A DNA stretch of 64,000 nt from an uncultured Porphyromonas sp. (GCA_905372565.1 CAJPPK010000001.1:1-64000), one strand, 5' to 3'; counted from the stretch's first letter, positions 8,201 through 16,735 are shown. The notes: generated from the sequence alone by a model not told the origin. A program made the numbers and translations.

Positions 8201-10013
8201 CAAGCCCCAGTCCTGTAGTGAAGCTCTGGCGAGAGAGCAAGCCATCTAGTTGGAGGGCGAAATTCGCACCTGGCGTCATGCTATTGAGTGAGACTGCCAG
8301 AGCACCCTGCTTGAGTTGCCCACCGATAGTTAGATCTTTGAGCTGCATCTGCCCACGGGAGGCCGAGTGGAGCTTGCCGTGCACCTCGGCTTGGGTATTA
8401 GGTGCAAAGATGTCGAAGCCACGTCCGTGAGCTTGAAGCTCTAGCGAGAGCAGACCAAGGGAGTCCTTGGGTAAGAATTGGCGAACGTCAAGGGCTTCAA
8501 CCTTCAGGTTGGCTTGATAGCTCTTCGTAGCATCGATATAGCTTCCTCGTAGGGATGCCTTCCCCGAGCCTTGTCGAGCGATCAGGTCTGTCTCGTATTT
8601 ACCTCGGCGAATGTCTACATCTCCCTTCAAACTGAGGTCAGCCGGGATACGATACTCCTTGGCATACTGAGGAGCAAGTAAGCTGAGGAGTAGGTTGGCC
8701 TTCTTCCCAAAGGCCCCATCGAGGTGTAGCTTCCCCGATATACGCTTGGAGTCAAGGAGCTCACGTAGGCTCCCCTGTGTCTTGAAGGTTAGGAGCTCTG
8801 GCCAAATCAGCTCTGCTTGGCGAAGCTGAAGCTCTCGGAGTGTCCCTGATAGGTCTAGCTGGAGCTTGAGGGGAGAGAGCAGTCGGTTGCGCGCCAGTCG
8901 GTGATAGAGCGCCCGACCCTCAGCCTGCTGGGAGAGTTGGTCGCCCCCGAGGAGGAGTAAGTCCTTTGTGCCTAGAGTCGTCTTCAGCTGTAGGGTCAGA
9001 GGAGCTGTAGGGTCGGACTGGAAGAGGCTCCATGGCATGGCTACATCACCACGCATCGAGGAGACATCGGTCGTGAGGTCTAGATCCTGTAGAGACATCC
9101 CTAGACTGTCCATCTGGTAGTTTCCCGAGAGATGGATCAGCTTTAGCCCCGACTGCTCCTTAAGCTGGGCATGGCGGAGCTTCATGTTGAGGATGATCTT
9201 CTCGGAGATTAGATCTTCTATCGCTAGCTGATAGTCATGGAGACTGAGGTGCTGATAGTCGAGATAGGGACGTGTTGATCGGGTAGTATCTACGGCATAG
9301 CTCAGCTCACGCCCTGCGAGCTCTCCTCGTGCCACGAGGAAGCGCATCTGCTCAAGTCGAGCTTCGGCTCGCTCAAGCTGTAGGCGGGAGACATCCGCCT
9401 TAATATGTAGCGAATCTAAAGGTAAGGCTACATGCACGCGAGTGTCCTGTAGGTCGATCGTACCGGCCTGAATGATCCAGCGAAGAGGCTCGGATTCTTT
9501 CTCGCTCTTCGTCGTGTCGGTGCTTAGATAGGTGATGTCTCCACCTTGGGTGATTAGGCGTCCTAGGGTCGCTAGCTGTTGATTGAGGTCTATATGGAGG
9601 TGCTCAATGCCGGCTTGCTCTAGCTTCGCTCCGAGGGTCGTCTTACCTGTGCTGTCTGTATAGTGGATGCGTAGGCGCTCTAAGGCTATGTGAGGGATCT
9701 TCACCTGCTTATCTAGCAGGGGACGAAGGGCAGGGGAAAGGGAGAGAGCCCCTACGGAAGCGAGGGTGTCGCCTGGTGCTTTGACGATCTGAAGCCCAGC
9801 TAAGCTCAGGTCAAGAGGGAACTTGAGGTGCACGCTCTCTAGGCTAATCTCCATCCCCGTCTGCCGTGACAGGTAGCTAGCTGTCTCTTTGACGACGAGA
9901 CGCTGGAGGGGCGGGACATAGAGCAAGAGCATCACGAGGAGTACCACGAGGATGGGGCTTAGGATAAGCCCGAGAGCGAAACGCTTGAGGTACTTCTTCG
10001 TACGAGGGGACAT
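5226..10013 (-). CDS. tamB: TamB, translocation and assembly module / inter-membrane bridge protein
   Basis: A very long protein (1595 residues) with one N-terminal membrane anchor (residues about 9-33, LGLILSPILVVLLVMLLLYV), then an AsmA-like start and long repetitive beta-strand segments with many DLDL- and GxL-type repeats. The C-terminal DUF490/TamB domain spans roughly residues 1180-1540. TamB-family proteins bridge the periplasm as a grooved beta-taco and take part in outer-membrane protein assembly and/or lipid transport with TamA/TamL. It is transcribed before tamL, with a TATCTTTG promoter box at 10123-10130. The C-terminal tail is proline- and lysine-rich. Length is typical of Bacteroidota TamB. 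Confidence 0.92.
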   Translation of the reverse strand: MSPRTKKYLKRFALGLILSPILVVLLVMLLLYVPPLQRLVVKETASYLSRQTGMEISLESVHLKFPLDLSLAGLQIVKAPGDTLASVGALSLSPALRPLLDKQVKIPHIALERLRIHYTDSTGKTTLGAKLEQAGIEHLHIDLNQQLATLGRLITQGGDITYLSTDTTKSEKESEPLRWIIQAGTIDLQDTRVHVALPLDSLHIKADVSRLQLERAEARLEQMRFLVARGELAGRELSYAVDTTRSTRPYLDYQHLSLHDYQLAIEDLISEKIILNMKLRHAQLKEQSGLKLIHLSGNYQMDSLGMSLQDLDLTTDVSSMRGDVAMPWSLFQSDPTAPLTLQLKTTLGTKDLLLLGGDQLSQQAEGRALYHRLARNRLLSPLKLQLDLSGTLRELQLRQAELIWPELLTFKTQGSLRELLDSKRISGKLHLDGAFGKKANLLLSLLAPQYAKEYRIPADLSLKGDVDIRRGKYETDLIARQGSGKASLRGSYIDATKSYQANLKVEALDVRQFLPKDSLGLLSLELQAHGRGFDIFAPNTQAEVHGKLHSASRGQMQLKDLTIGGQLKQGALAVSLNSMTPGANFALQLDGLLSRQSFTTGLGLDLIDLDLQRLGLSDTPLRAKLHLEGELHSDMKESHRLDVGIDGMEFALGDEQLAPPRADLKVTTTPETVIAHLTSHDLTANLSVASGPTALQQLITRLTEETLAQVKLITAGKSATKHLEDLTPYLPSAQLQLQVGRENPLRYYLARQRIALGSLEGKLTTSPQEGISGSIALSDLRVDTLRINLAQLNLSTERTTIARGDSLSLVLFASVMKSRFRQQEGFTISTDLRTSLQQGHLDFSWQDERGTLQHAIELEGIWSGEAYRLHLLGDQLRIAYNDFKINTDNQLSLRKRDNFLLGTLRLQGERRGELSLLAEELSPGQQDLTLSIKNLHLEDYRSLGLPDVGGTLFGDVHYQRQGDLSQQPTISGDLSLADLRYEDKKFGLFSASLFYEPRSNDSHYITADLGYNGQSAMALDGIYYPKEKVSPLKGSLQLTGFPLELANPFLVANGTALQGQAYGQISLAGKLTKPQLTGQIQLEKALVDLATYGTHLRLDTIPVRLEGSNIYFDHYAVRPSSDAQHAIYLDGMIREATSPQATASLRITSDELVLLDEPRPTLENQLLYGKIIASTNMNVSGPMTGLRVRGGLNILSGTNCTYILREDPLSTKQAQSQLVEFVDFADTVFAKAPEVETASLGGLDVNLTIHVDPSVRLGADLTTDGADYVDARGGGTLHFTYPPYGEMSLTGRYEMSGGGELSYTLPVVGNKRFTINPTSMLIWRGPISNPYLNFSAVNKVKANVTTSSGSTERVNFNVNIGIKDYVRRMSLSFTLTAPENLTMQNALSTMTAEEQSKQAIALMATGMYLGSGAGASNLNLNAALTSLLQSQINKTAGKLLQGTDLNIGMDRYDGSNGTAAHTDYTYSFSRRFYNDRIRIIVGGKVQSGDGAKNQAQTFLDNVSLQYQLDRTGEQYLSLYHKLVTDNILEGEFTETGVGYVLRRKVNSLLDLFKRRRKVTTPTPSSILRRELWTPMQDSAKLLPADSAPLVRPSSK

Positions 10014-10122
10014 CGAGGTAGAGACTAGTAGAGGTAGAGCCCAGTGGAGAGGGAGCTTGTCGTGGACAAGTTCGCCTCATACATGTACATACCTTATATT
10101 ATGATGATGTGAACTTAGACTG

Positions 10123-10130
10123 CAAAGATA
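10123..10130 (-). promoter_or_regulatory. promoter -7 box for tamB-tamL
   Basis: TATCTTTG on the minus strand fits TAnnTTTG and lies about 110 bases upstream of the tamB start. The -33 element is weak. Confidence 0.55.
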
Positions 10131-10164
10131 CAGCCTTTCTCCTAGTAGGTGAAGGCTGAGGAAC

Positions 10165-11064
10165 TTATTCCTCGGCCTCGATCTTCATCCAGTGAGGAGG
10201 GAAGTAGCTATCTGCTTCGTGTGCTCGACGGAGAGGCTGTCGAGGGACGACGACTTGTGCCTCCTCTCCGTACTGTGAGCAGAAGGCTCCCCACCAAGAG
10301 AAGGTACTTCCCGCAAGGACATACCTACGGAAGCGAGTCAGTAGGAAGAGATCCTCATAGATGTTGCCTCCCTGCACGAGAACCAAGGGGTAGCGCTGAC
10401 CGATCTCAGACAGTGTCTCTCCGATACCCTCGAAATCATCCGAGAAGACATACACCTGACCTATGGGAGCTTCGGAGGCTAATCGATCCAGCCCTGTGAG
10501 ATAATGCTTGCTCCCAAATACCCGATAGATCTCGGGGTGCTTGAGGAAGTCGCCACGACGTAGGTGGATGGCGACATCAGAGCGATCGATTCCCTCGGCT
10601 AAGGTCTGGAGCTCGGGAGACAAGGGTACTCCCTCCAGGAACTGTCGGATGCGATCAACGAATGCTGACGATAGGTAGCGGTAGGACTGGAAGTAGCCAC
10701 TGACCCGACAGAGCCCAGGCAACACAAGGCGAGGGTGCCTAGCTCGGGGAGGCAGAGCTTGCTCTAGGTAGAGGCCAGCTTCGCCGTCTGGTTCACGATA
10801 GAGGCGGATATAGTTACGTAGCCCACGTATGAGACGAAACTCCCAGCTACCTGTCGTGACCAAAGGCACGCCCAGATAGGTGAAGAGGTCTTGTGATAGA
10901 TCACGCCGAGAGCGATCTTGAGCGGGGGTAAGAGCACAGGTATTTCGATCAAAGTTCAACAGACGGGGGCGCTTCCCTAACTTTCGCTGAAGGAAGTCTG
11001 CATAGGCCAAGATATAGAGCTGGTTGCCCAGCCCTCCCATGATAGATAAATAGATGGGATTCAT
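10165..11064 (-). CDS. glycosyltransferase family 11 (alpha-1,2-fucosyltransferase-like)
   Basis: A 299-residue predicted GT11 enzyme. It starts with GGLGNQLYILAYADFL (residues 10-25), has the GDP-fucose-binding motif IHLRRGD at 166-172, a VYVFSDDFEGI segment, and the SxFSWWGAF motif near the C-terminus. All are GT11 hallmarks. Such enzymes add fucose to surface glycans; acceptor and linkage cannot be told from the sequence. It stands alone between tamB and a tRNA gene, not in a polysaccharide cluster. Its own promoter box is at 11115-11122. A cytosolic location is expected, since no signal peptide or membrane segment is seen. Confidence 0.9.
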   Translation of the reverse strand: MNPIYLSIMGGLGNQLYILAYADFLQRKLGKRPRLLNFDRNTCALTPAQDRSRRDLSQDLFTYLGVPLVTTGSWEFRLIRGLRNYIRLYREPDGEAGLYLEQALPPRARHPRLVLPGLCRVSGYFQSYRYLSSAFVDRIRQFLEGVPLSPELQTLAEGIDRSDVAIHLRRGDFLKHPEIYRVFGSKHYLTGLDRLASEAPIGQVYVFSDDFEGIGETLSEIGQRYPLVLVQGGNIYEDLFLLTRFRRYVLAGSTFSWWGAFCSQYGEEAQVVVPRQPLRRAHEADSYFPPHWMKIEAEE

Positions 11065-11114
11065 AGAGTGGTAAGCGCGTGCAGGCTAGAGCTTCCCGTC
11101 GTCGGGAGCTGGTG

Positions 11115-11122
11115 CAAAGTTA
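11115..11122 (-). promoter_or_regulatory. promoter -7 box for the GT11 gene
   Basis: TAACTTTG on the minus strand fits TAnnTTTG, about 50 bases upstream of the GT11 start. Confidence 0.5.
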
Positions 11123-11280
11123 TCCTTTCTCCAACAAATAACCACGCTCACCTAGGTTGCCAAGCGTGAATAGCTGGAGTTCTTCCCTCCCGAGGGCGGC
11201 TACTCCGGATCTCTAAGGTTAAGAAGAGCTAATGGAGCGATGGTGAGAGCGAGAAGAGGTGTATCAGACTTTTTCGTGTT

Positions 11281-11358
11281 GAGGATAGTCTTGGTGTGCA
11301 CAAAGGTCTAGCTTTGTTCTCGGAAAGCTAGACCTCTCTTCGAGCAAAGCTCTACCTT
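11281..11358. repeat. 22-bp-phased palindromic array, locus 2 (4 units)
   Basis: Cores at 11281, 11303, 11325 and 11347: GAGGATAGTCTT, AAGGTCTAGCTT, AAGCTAGACCTC, AAGCTCTACCTT. The period is exactly 22 bp. Units 2 and 3 are near-perfect inverted copies separated by a 10-base linker. It sits in the 484-base gap between the GT11 gene and tRNA-Leu; apart from the promoter and terminator listed, I see nothing else in that gap. Confidence 0.85.
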
Positions 11359-11502
11359 TCCCCGAGGGGTCGGCTTGCTTGGAGCAGGAGCGGTCGCTCG
11401 CCTAGTAGCGAAGGCCTTGATGTCGCCTCTGCTCGGAGGATAGCTGGTCTGTCGAAATGAGTTAGCAAGAGGCCCATGAGTATAAGCATTTATTCCAACG
11501 AA

Positions 11503-11539
11503 GAGCCCCGCTATAAGACCTAGTCTTACAGCGGGGCTC
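11503..11539 (-). terminator. terminator of tRNA-Leu
   Basis: Stem GAGCCCCGCT / AGCGGGGCTC, with an inner TAAGAC / GTCTTA stem, directly downstream of tRNA-Leu on the minus strand. The U tract is poor (TTCGTT). Confidence 0.65.
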
Positions 11540-11548
11540 CGTCAAAGG

Positions 11549-11634
11549 TGGTACCCAGAGTGGGGATCGAACCCACACAGCCTATTGGCCAAGGGATTTT
11601 AAGTCCCTCGTGTCTACCATTCCACCATCTGGGC
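11549..11634 (-). tRNA. tRNA-Leu (anticodon UAA)
   Basis: An 86-nt class II tRNA. It begins GCCCAGATGGTGGAATGG, has the anticodon loop CTTAAAA (UAA), a long variable arm, and the T arm GTGGGTTCGATCCCCAC. The discriminator A and the CCA end (ACCA) are encoded. The first acceptor pair is a G-U wobble. It has its own promoter (11655-11685) and a downstream terminator hairpin. Confidence 0.95.
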
Positions 11635-11654
11635 GACCTATGGTAAATCGATTG

Positions 11655-11685
11655 CAAAAGTAGGGTAAAAACTTTAGAATACCAA
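11655..11685 (-). promoter_or_regulatory. promoter of tRNA-Leu (-33 and -7)
   Basis: Minus strand: TTG, 20 bases, TACTTTTG. This is close to the Bacteroidota consensus TTTG-N19-TAnnTTTG and is placed about 20 bases upstream of the tRNA 5' end. Confidence 0.65.
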
Positions 11686-11737
11686 TCTTCCCTGAGCCTG
11701 CCTAGATCATCGCTTCTCCGAAGCTCGTAGAAAAGAA

Positions 11738-11770
11738 TAGCGGGGGACGATCAAGCATCGTCCCCCGCTA
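11738..11770 (-). terminator. terminator of secDF
   Basis: A perfect 14-bp stem (TAGCGGGGGACGAT with its complement) and a 5-base loop, followed on the minus strand by TTCTTTTC. It lies 45 bases after the secDF stop. Confidence 0.9.
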
Positions 11771-11815
11771 TGCGGTACTTACTTTGCTCTTCTATGAAAG
11801 AGCGAAGTAAGCTAG

Positions 11816-14743
11816 TTACTTAGCTTCGATAGCCTTGCTCTTACGGCGCTTGGCGACTTCGTAGGCGATAGGTGTAGCTACGAAGAGCGTGCAGTAAGTA
11901 CCAAAGACAACCCCGAGAAGGATAGCAAAGGTGAAGCTACGCATCGATGCTCCGCCGAAGGCAAACACGATGATCATCACGAGGAAGGTCGTGAATGAGG
12001 TGTTCAGCGTACGTGAGAGCGTGGAGTTGAGTGCGCCGTTGATGACGCTGAAGCGGTCTGCCTGAGGATGATTGCCGATCTCTTCGCGGATACGGTCGAA
12101 GACAATCACCACGTCATTGATAGCATAACCGATGATAGCTAGTAGCGCTGCGATGAAGTTCTGGTCTACTTCCATGGTGAAAGGCATGACCTTCCAGAGG
12201 AGCGTGTAGATGGCCATGATCATGAGGGTAGTCACCGTCACGGAGGCAAACGCACCGATAGAGAAGGCAATGTCACGGAAGCGGATCAGGATGTAGATCG
12301 CCATGAAGAGCAGCGACAGAGCGACGGCGATGAGAGCCTGGCTCTTGATGTCGTCAGACATGCTTGCGCTGACCTTCTGAGAGCTGATGATGTAGCTGTC
12401 AAAGTCAGCTTCAGAAGGAGTCGTCTTATAGAATCCCTTCAGACCTTCATAGAGCTTAGCCTTGATTTGGCTCTCGACAGCTTCACCAGAGTCCTCGATG
12501 AGGTAGTTTGTAGATACACGTACCTGATCACCTTCGGTGCCGATAGCTGTGAGGACGAGCTTCTGCTCAAGAGCGGGAGCTAGTGCTTCTCGGACCTTCT
12601 GATTGTCTACCTGCTGGTCAAACTTGATGATGTAGTTACGACCACCAGAGAATTCGATCCCGTTATTTAGACCTACAGCGAAGAAGCTGACGACCCCAGC
12701 GATGATGAGGAGCAGGGGAAGGAGGTAGCCCTTCATACGAGCTCCGAGGAAGTTGTAGGAAGGATTGACAAGGAGGTTCTTCGTGATGACCGTCGTATAG
12801 GTGACGTTGTCGAGCTTGTGGTGCTTGTCCAGAGCCTCGAAGACCATACGTGTCAGGAAGACAGCCGTGATGAAGGAGGCGATAAGTCCGATGATCAGCG
12901 TCGTAGCGAAGCCTCGGATAGGACCGGCACCAAAGTAGAAGAGGACAATACCTGTGATGATCGACGTGAGGTTCGAGTCGAAGATCGCGCTGAAGGCATT
13001 CCCGTATCCATCAGAGATAGCACGTGTCATGCCCTTACCCTTACGAAGCTCTTCCTTGATACGTTCGTTGATGAGGACGTTTGCATCCACCGCCATACCG
13101 AGGGTTAGGACGAGACCGGCGATACCAGAGAGCGTCAAGACGGCATTGAAGGAGGCTAGGATACCAAGGGTAAAGAAGCTGTTGACCACAAGCGCAAGGT
13201 TGGCGATCATTCCAGGGATGAATCCATAGGCGAGGCACATGTAGATCATCAGTAGGACGAGGGCAATGGCGAAGGAGATGATACCAGCCTGGATCGAAGC
13301 CTTACCGAGGGTAGGCCCGACGACATTCTCCTGCTCGATGACGACGGAGGTCTCCATCTTACCGGAGTTAAGTACGTTCGCTAGGTCATTAGCCTCATCA
13401 ATGGTGAAGTTACCCGAGATCGAAGACTGACCACCGGTAATTTCACTATTGACATTAGGTGCCGAGTAGACGACGCCGTCGAGGACGATAGCGATCGAGC
13501 GACCGATGCTCTCCTTCGTTAGGCGAGCCCAGATCTGAGCGCCTTCCTGATTCATGGACATCGATACCTGAGGCTCTGCGCTACCTAGACGGTTCTGATC
13601 GACATCGGCACGCGCTGAGGTGACGACATCCCCAGAGAGGTCTGGCTTCATCGAGCGGTTGGTGCGGATCGCATAGAGCTCATAGATATTGGTGAGCTTG
13701 CGAGTCTGAGGATCCTGAATAGGCTTAGCACCCCAGAGGAGAGTGAGATCCTCGGGGAGGAGGTGGTATTCCGTAGCTAGGGCAAGGAGTGAGTCGATCT
13801 TATTGCGGTCACGATCCTGAGCAAGCCCTACGGTAGCACCGCCACGGCCACCGAGCTGGAGGTACTTGGAGAGCGTATCTACCTGGAGACCCTTAGCTGG
13901 CTGAGCGACTGCTACTGCGGTCGTGCTGTCAATGGCGAGGCTGTCGGTGCTAGCTGCGGGAGCTTCTGCGGCTACGGGCTGAGGTGCGGGCATGCTACCT
14001 AGTGCCAATAGTCGGTCATTGAGCCCTACGAGGTCGTTCGCTACCTCGTCGAAGGTGTAGGTACGCCAGAACTGTAGGTTAGCACTGCGCTGTAGAAGCT
14101 CACGAACACGCTCGGGATCCTTGACGCCAGGGAGCTCTACGAGGATACGACCCTGTCCCTCTAGGCGCTGAAGGTTAGGAGCGACGACCCCGAAACGGTC
14201 GATACGCGTACTCAAGACATTGAAGGACGCTTCGACGGCGCTATTATACTTCTCTTTAAGGATATTGATGACCTGTGCTTCGCTCGTAGAGGGATTGATC
14301 TGCTCACGTAGGTCTCCAGAGCCGAAGACGACAGCGAGATTAATGCCAGGGGATAGCTTCTTGTATTCGCTGACAAACTGATCGATATAGTTGCCCTCAG
14401 AGTTACTCTTCGAAGCAAGCTGGATTGCCTTGAGGAAGTTAGGGTCTTGGGTGTCACCAGCGAGTGACTTGAGGAGGTCACCGGCATTCAGCTTGAGGAT
14501 GACATTCATACCTCCCTTGAGGTCAAGACCGAGGCCGATCTGTTGCTTACGAGCCTCCTTGAGGGTGTAGCCTAGGAACACCTTCTCGTTGGCCATGGAG
14601 TCGAGATAAGCCTTGCCTGCGACTTCACCCATCTTCTCTGCCTTATTGTCGTAGTGACGTGTAACGAGAGAGAAGGAAAGGTAGAACGCACAGATCAAAG
14701 CCAAGCTCACTGTGACGAAGGTCACAAATCCTTTGTTTTGCAT
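11816..14743 (-). CDS. secDF: SecDF, fused protein-export subunits SecD and SecF
   Basis: A 975-residue inner-membrane protein that uses the proton gradient to complete SecYEG-dependent export. The N-terminal SecD half has one membrane helix (residues about 7-26), the periplasmic P1 region, and six helices with the VLTLGMAVDANVLINERI motif. The SecF half begins near residue 670 and has the AIIGYAINDVVIVFDRIRE signature. Fusion of the two is the normal arrangement in Bacteroidota. An Ala/Pro/Ser-rich insert (PAPQPVAAEAPAAS, residues about 250-285) interrupts the periplasmic part and is probably a flexible linker. It is monocistronic, with a promoter box at 14807-14814 and a terminator at 11738-11770. 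Confidence 0.97.
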   Translation of the reverse strand: MQNKGFVTFVTVSLALICAFYLSFSLVTRHYDNKAEKMGEVAGKAYLDSMANEKVFLGYTLKEARKQQIGLGLDLKGGMNVILKLNAGDLLKSLAGDTQDPNFLKAIQLASKSNSEGNYIDQFVSEYKKLSPGINLAVVFGSGDLREQINPSTSEAQVINILKEKYNSAVEASFNVLSTRIDRFGVVAPNLQRLEGQGRILVELPGVKDPERVRELLQRSANLQFWRTYTFDEVANDLVGLNDRLLALGSMPAPQPVAAEAPAASTDSLAIDSTTAVAVAQPAKGLQVDTLSKYLQLGGRGGATVGLAQDRDRNKIDSLLALATEYHLLPEDLTLLWGAKPIQDPQTRKLTNIYELYAIRTNRSMKPDLSGDVVTSARADVDQNRLGSAEPQVSMSMNQEGAQIWARLTKESIGRSIAIVLDGVVYSAPNVNSEITGGQSSISGNFTIDEANDLANVLNSGKMETSVVIEQENVVGPTLGKASIQAGIISFAIALVLLMIYMCLAYGFIPGMIANLALVVNSFFTLGILASFNAVLTLSGIAGLVLTLGMAVDANVLINERIKEELRKGKGMTRAISDGYGNAFSAIFDSNLTSIITGIVLFYFGAGPIRGFATTLIIGLIASFITAVFLTRMVFEALDKHHKLDNVTYTTVITKNLLVNPSYNFLGARMKGYLLPLLLIIAGVVSFFAVGLNNGIEFSGGRNYIIKFDQQVDNQKVREALAPALEQKLVLTAIGTEGDQVRVSTNYLIEDSGEAVESQIKAKLYEGLKGFYKTTPSEADFDSYIISSQKVSASMSDDIKSQALIAVALSLLFMAIYILIRFRDIAFSIGAFASVTVTTLMIMAIYTLLWKVMPFTMEVDQNFIAALLAIIGYAINDVVIVFDRIREEIGNHPQADRFSVINGALNSTLSRTLNTSFTTFLVMIIVFAFGGASMRSFTFAILLGVVFGTYCTLFVATPIAYEVAKRRKSKAIEAK

Positions 14744-14806
14744 CGTGGTTGTATCTATTAATTATAAGCTTGTTTCACTTGGGTGTGGAGCATACTATAC
14801 AAGGCA

Positions 14807-14814
14807 CAAAAATA
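14807..14814 (-). promoter_or_regulatory. promoter -7 box for secDF
   Basis: TATTTTTG on the minus strand fits TAnnTTTG, about 64 bases upstream of the secDF start codon. The rest of 14744-15342 holds array locus 3 and the promoter of the DUF3078 gene; a short plus-strand frame at 14749-14994 has no gene-like features. Confidence 0.5.
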
Positions 14815-15051
14815 GCCGATTTTTCCGTAATTACCACGTGCTTAGCGGGGCATAGGCTCTGGGAGCAGTTGGCTAGAGCTAGAGGGAGCCCCCATACAAG
14901 TCCTTTTTGTCTCTGCGTTATCCTACCTATTATAGATGGGAATCGGGTGGCTATCGAAGAAAACTCCCTTAGCTGTCGGCGAAGGAAAGTGTAAGATCTC
15001 GGAGGTGGAAAGAGGGGGTATTCGTTCGGATGGAGAGCTTTAGGAAGGCGG

Positions 15052-15129
15052 AAGATATACCTTGTCCTGAGCAGACCTATATCTTTAGAAGAACTAAGCT
15101 ATACCTTATTTTCGCCGAAGGTAAGTCTT
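15052..15129. repeat. 22-bp-phased palindromic array, locus 3 (4 units)
   Basis: Cores at 15052, 15074, 15096 and 15118: AAGATATACCTT, GACCTATATCTT, AAGCTATACCTT, AAGGTAAGTCTT. The period is exactly 22 bp. A weaker fifth unit (ATGGAGAGCTTT) may lie at 15030. It sits between the divergent secDF and DUF3078 genes. Confidence 0.85.
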
Positions 15130-15289
15130 CGACTCAGTAAGGGCAGATCCCTTCCACGGATGAGCCATTCTGCTCGGCTTCTTTGCTCTTGTCTCATCCT
15201 CTCCTTGGGAAGAGGGCATAGGCTCTATCGGTAGGCCTTCCCTAGGAGAAAAGGTGAGCTGTCTGTTAGAATCTATGTGTATAAATGTG

Positions 15290-15297
15290 TATTTTTG
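15290..15297 (+). promoter_or_regulatory. promoter -7 box for the DUF3078 gene
   Basis: TATTTTTG fits TAnnTTTG, 46 bases upstream of the start codon. An AT-rich leader (CAACAAAAACAAG) precedes the ATG, as is common where Shine-Dalgarno sites are absent. Confidence 0.6.
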
Positions 15298-15342
15298 CGC
15301 AGGATTTTATCAAACTAGAACAACCAATTCAACAAAAACAAG

Positions 15343-16254
15343 ATGAAGAAGCTACTCTTTACGCTGGCTCTAGCCCTTTGCTCCGGCATGGCTAGCTTTG
15401 CCCAAGATGCTACTCCCGAGGCGGCCGCTCCTGCCCCTCTCTGGAAGTTCAGCGGTGTATCTGGGCTTAATCTCTCTCAAACCTCGCTGACAAACTGGGC
15501 TGCGGGGGGAGAAAACTCAGTCGCTTGGAACCTTTACCTCAACGCTTCGGCTAACTACAAGAAGGATAAGTGGAGCTGGGATAATGCCTTGATCACGGAT
15601 TTCGGTAAGACTTTCACTTCTACGAATAAGTGGCTCAAGAGCGTCGATAAGCTGAACTTCAGCACGAAGATCGGTCGTCAGGTGAGCAAGCACTGGAGTG
15701 TCTCAGCTCTTGGAGACTTCTTGACACAGTTTGCCCGTGGCTATGACGCTTCGACGAACCCCAATGTCGCGGGGAACGCTGACAAGTACATCTCCGACAT
15801 CGTATCTCCAGGCTACCTAACCCTAGCTATCGGGGCAGACTACAAGCCTAATGACGATCTCTCCGTCCTACTATCTCCAGCTACGGGGAAGATGACCTTC
15901 GTCCTAGACAAGAAGCTCTCTGATGCGGGAGCTTTCGGTGTCAAGCCTGGGAAGAAGGTGCTTGCTGAGATTGGTGCCTTGGCTGTCGCTAACTACAAAC
16001 GCAAGCTCGCTGAGAACATCAGCTTGGTGACGAAGCTAACGCTCTTCACTTCCTACGATAAGAACTTCGGTAATATCGACGTCAACTGGGATATGATGCT
16101 TGCATTCAAGATCAATAAGTTCCTTACGACGACCCTGACGACCAACTTGGTTTACGATGACAACATCAAAACTATTGATGGCAGCGGGATGACACGTGGT
16201 GCTAAGGTACAGTTCCGTGAGGTTCTTGGTCTAGGCCTAGCTTACAACTTCTAA
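15343..16254 (+). CDS. DUF3078 family outer-membrane beta-barrel protein
   Basis: 303 residues with a clear signal peptide (MKKLLFTLALALCSGMASFAQ), then WKFSGVSGLNLSQTSLTNWAAGGENS, the start typical of the Bacteroidota DUF3078 family. The remainder alternates polar and hydrophobic residues like beta-strands and ends LGLAYNF with a terminal aromatic residue, as outer-membrane barrels do. The function of the family is unknown to me. It is monocistronic, with its own promoter and a strong downstream terminator. Confidence 0.88.
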   Translation: MKKLLFTLALALCSGMASFAQDATPEAAAPAPLWKFSGVSGLNLSQTSLTNWAAGGENSVAWNLYLNASANYKKDKWSWDNALITDFGKTFTSTNKWLKSVDKLNFSTKIGRQVSKHWSVSALGDFLTQFARGYDASTNPNVAGNADKYISDIVSPGYLTLAIGADYKPNDDLSVLLSPATGKMTFVLDKKLSDAGAFGVKPGKKVLAEIGALAVANYKRKLAENISLVTKLTLFTSYDKNFGNIDVNWDMMLAFKINKFLTTTLTTNLVYDDNIKTIDGSGMTRGAKVQFREVLGLGLAYNF

Positions 16255-16282
16255 GGACTATAACCTACTCCCTATCTAACGA

Positions 16283-16315
16283 GCGAGTCTTCATCCGGAA
16301 GGGATGGAGACTCGC
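16283..16315 (+). terminator. terminator of the DUF3078 gene
   Basis: A 14-bp stem with one G-T pair (GCGAGTCTTCATCC / GGATGGAGACTCGC), a short loop, then TTTTG on the plus strand. Confidence 0.9.
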
Positions 16316-16438
16316 TTTTGTATCTATTATGTGCCTAATTTGAACGAAAAGCACAAAAACATCGTTATGTAGATGAAAGTCTATCGTCTCATAGTAGACT
16401 TCTCTTCGCTATTCGTATTCATATCATGTAACATCCCT

Positions 16439-16720
16439 ATGATCGCTAACGAAATCTCTGCTTTTGGCAACGTTCACAGCACCGAACGTCTCAATCTCGT
16501 CCATGTCTCTCTTCCTCAGGGCAAGAGCGTCCCCGCTCACGATCACCCTGGTGTGGACGTCTACTTCACGCTTGTCCGTGGAGAAGTCAAGACCATCCTC
16601 GATGGTCAAGAAGAGCATCACCTCACCCCCGGTAGTGTCCTCAGCTTCCCAGGAGAGCCCACGATCAGCATCGAGGCACTCGTTGATAGCGAGTTCTTCG
16701 TCTATCTCGTCAAGCGCTAA
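16439..16720 (+). CDS. small cupin-domain protein
   Basis: About 93 residues forming one cupin barrel. The motif AHDHPGVDVYFTLVRGE (metal-binding His region) is followed by LTPGSVLSFPGEP and a short C-terminal strand. The start at 16439 (MIANEIS) is chosen because the in-frame upstream extension to 16373 (MKVYRLIVDF) is unlike a cupin N-terminus. A signal-peptide reading of that extension is possible but weak. It lies 15 bases before the DUF438 gene, in an apparent operon, so it may share a regulatory or metal- or redox-sensing role. The substrate is unknown. Confidence 0.8.
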   Translation: MIANEISAFGNVHSTERLNLVHVSLPQGKSVPAHDHPGVDVYFTLVRGEVKTILDGQEEHHLTPGSVLSFPGEPTISIEALVDSEFFVYLVKR

Positions 16721-16735
16721 TATACCCTCCCCCCT

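Noticed and set aside
7993..8430. Long plus-strand frame antisense to tamB (145 codons).
   Set aside because: Ser/Arg/Pro-rich translation typical of the shadow strand of a GC-moderate gene; no start signal.
14749..14994. Plus-strand open frame of 81 codons upstream of the DUF3078 gene.
   Set aside because: It starts next to the secDF start, overlaps the secDF promoter, and its translation has no gene-like pattern.
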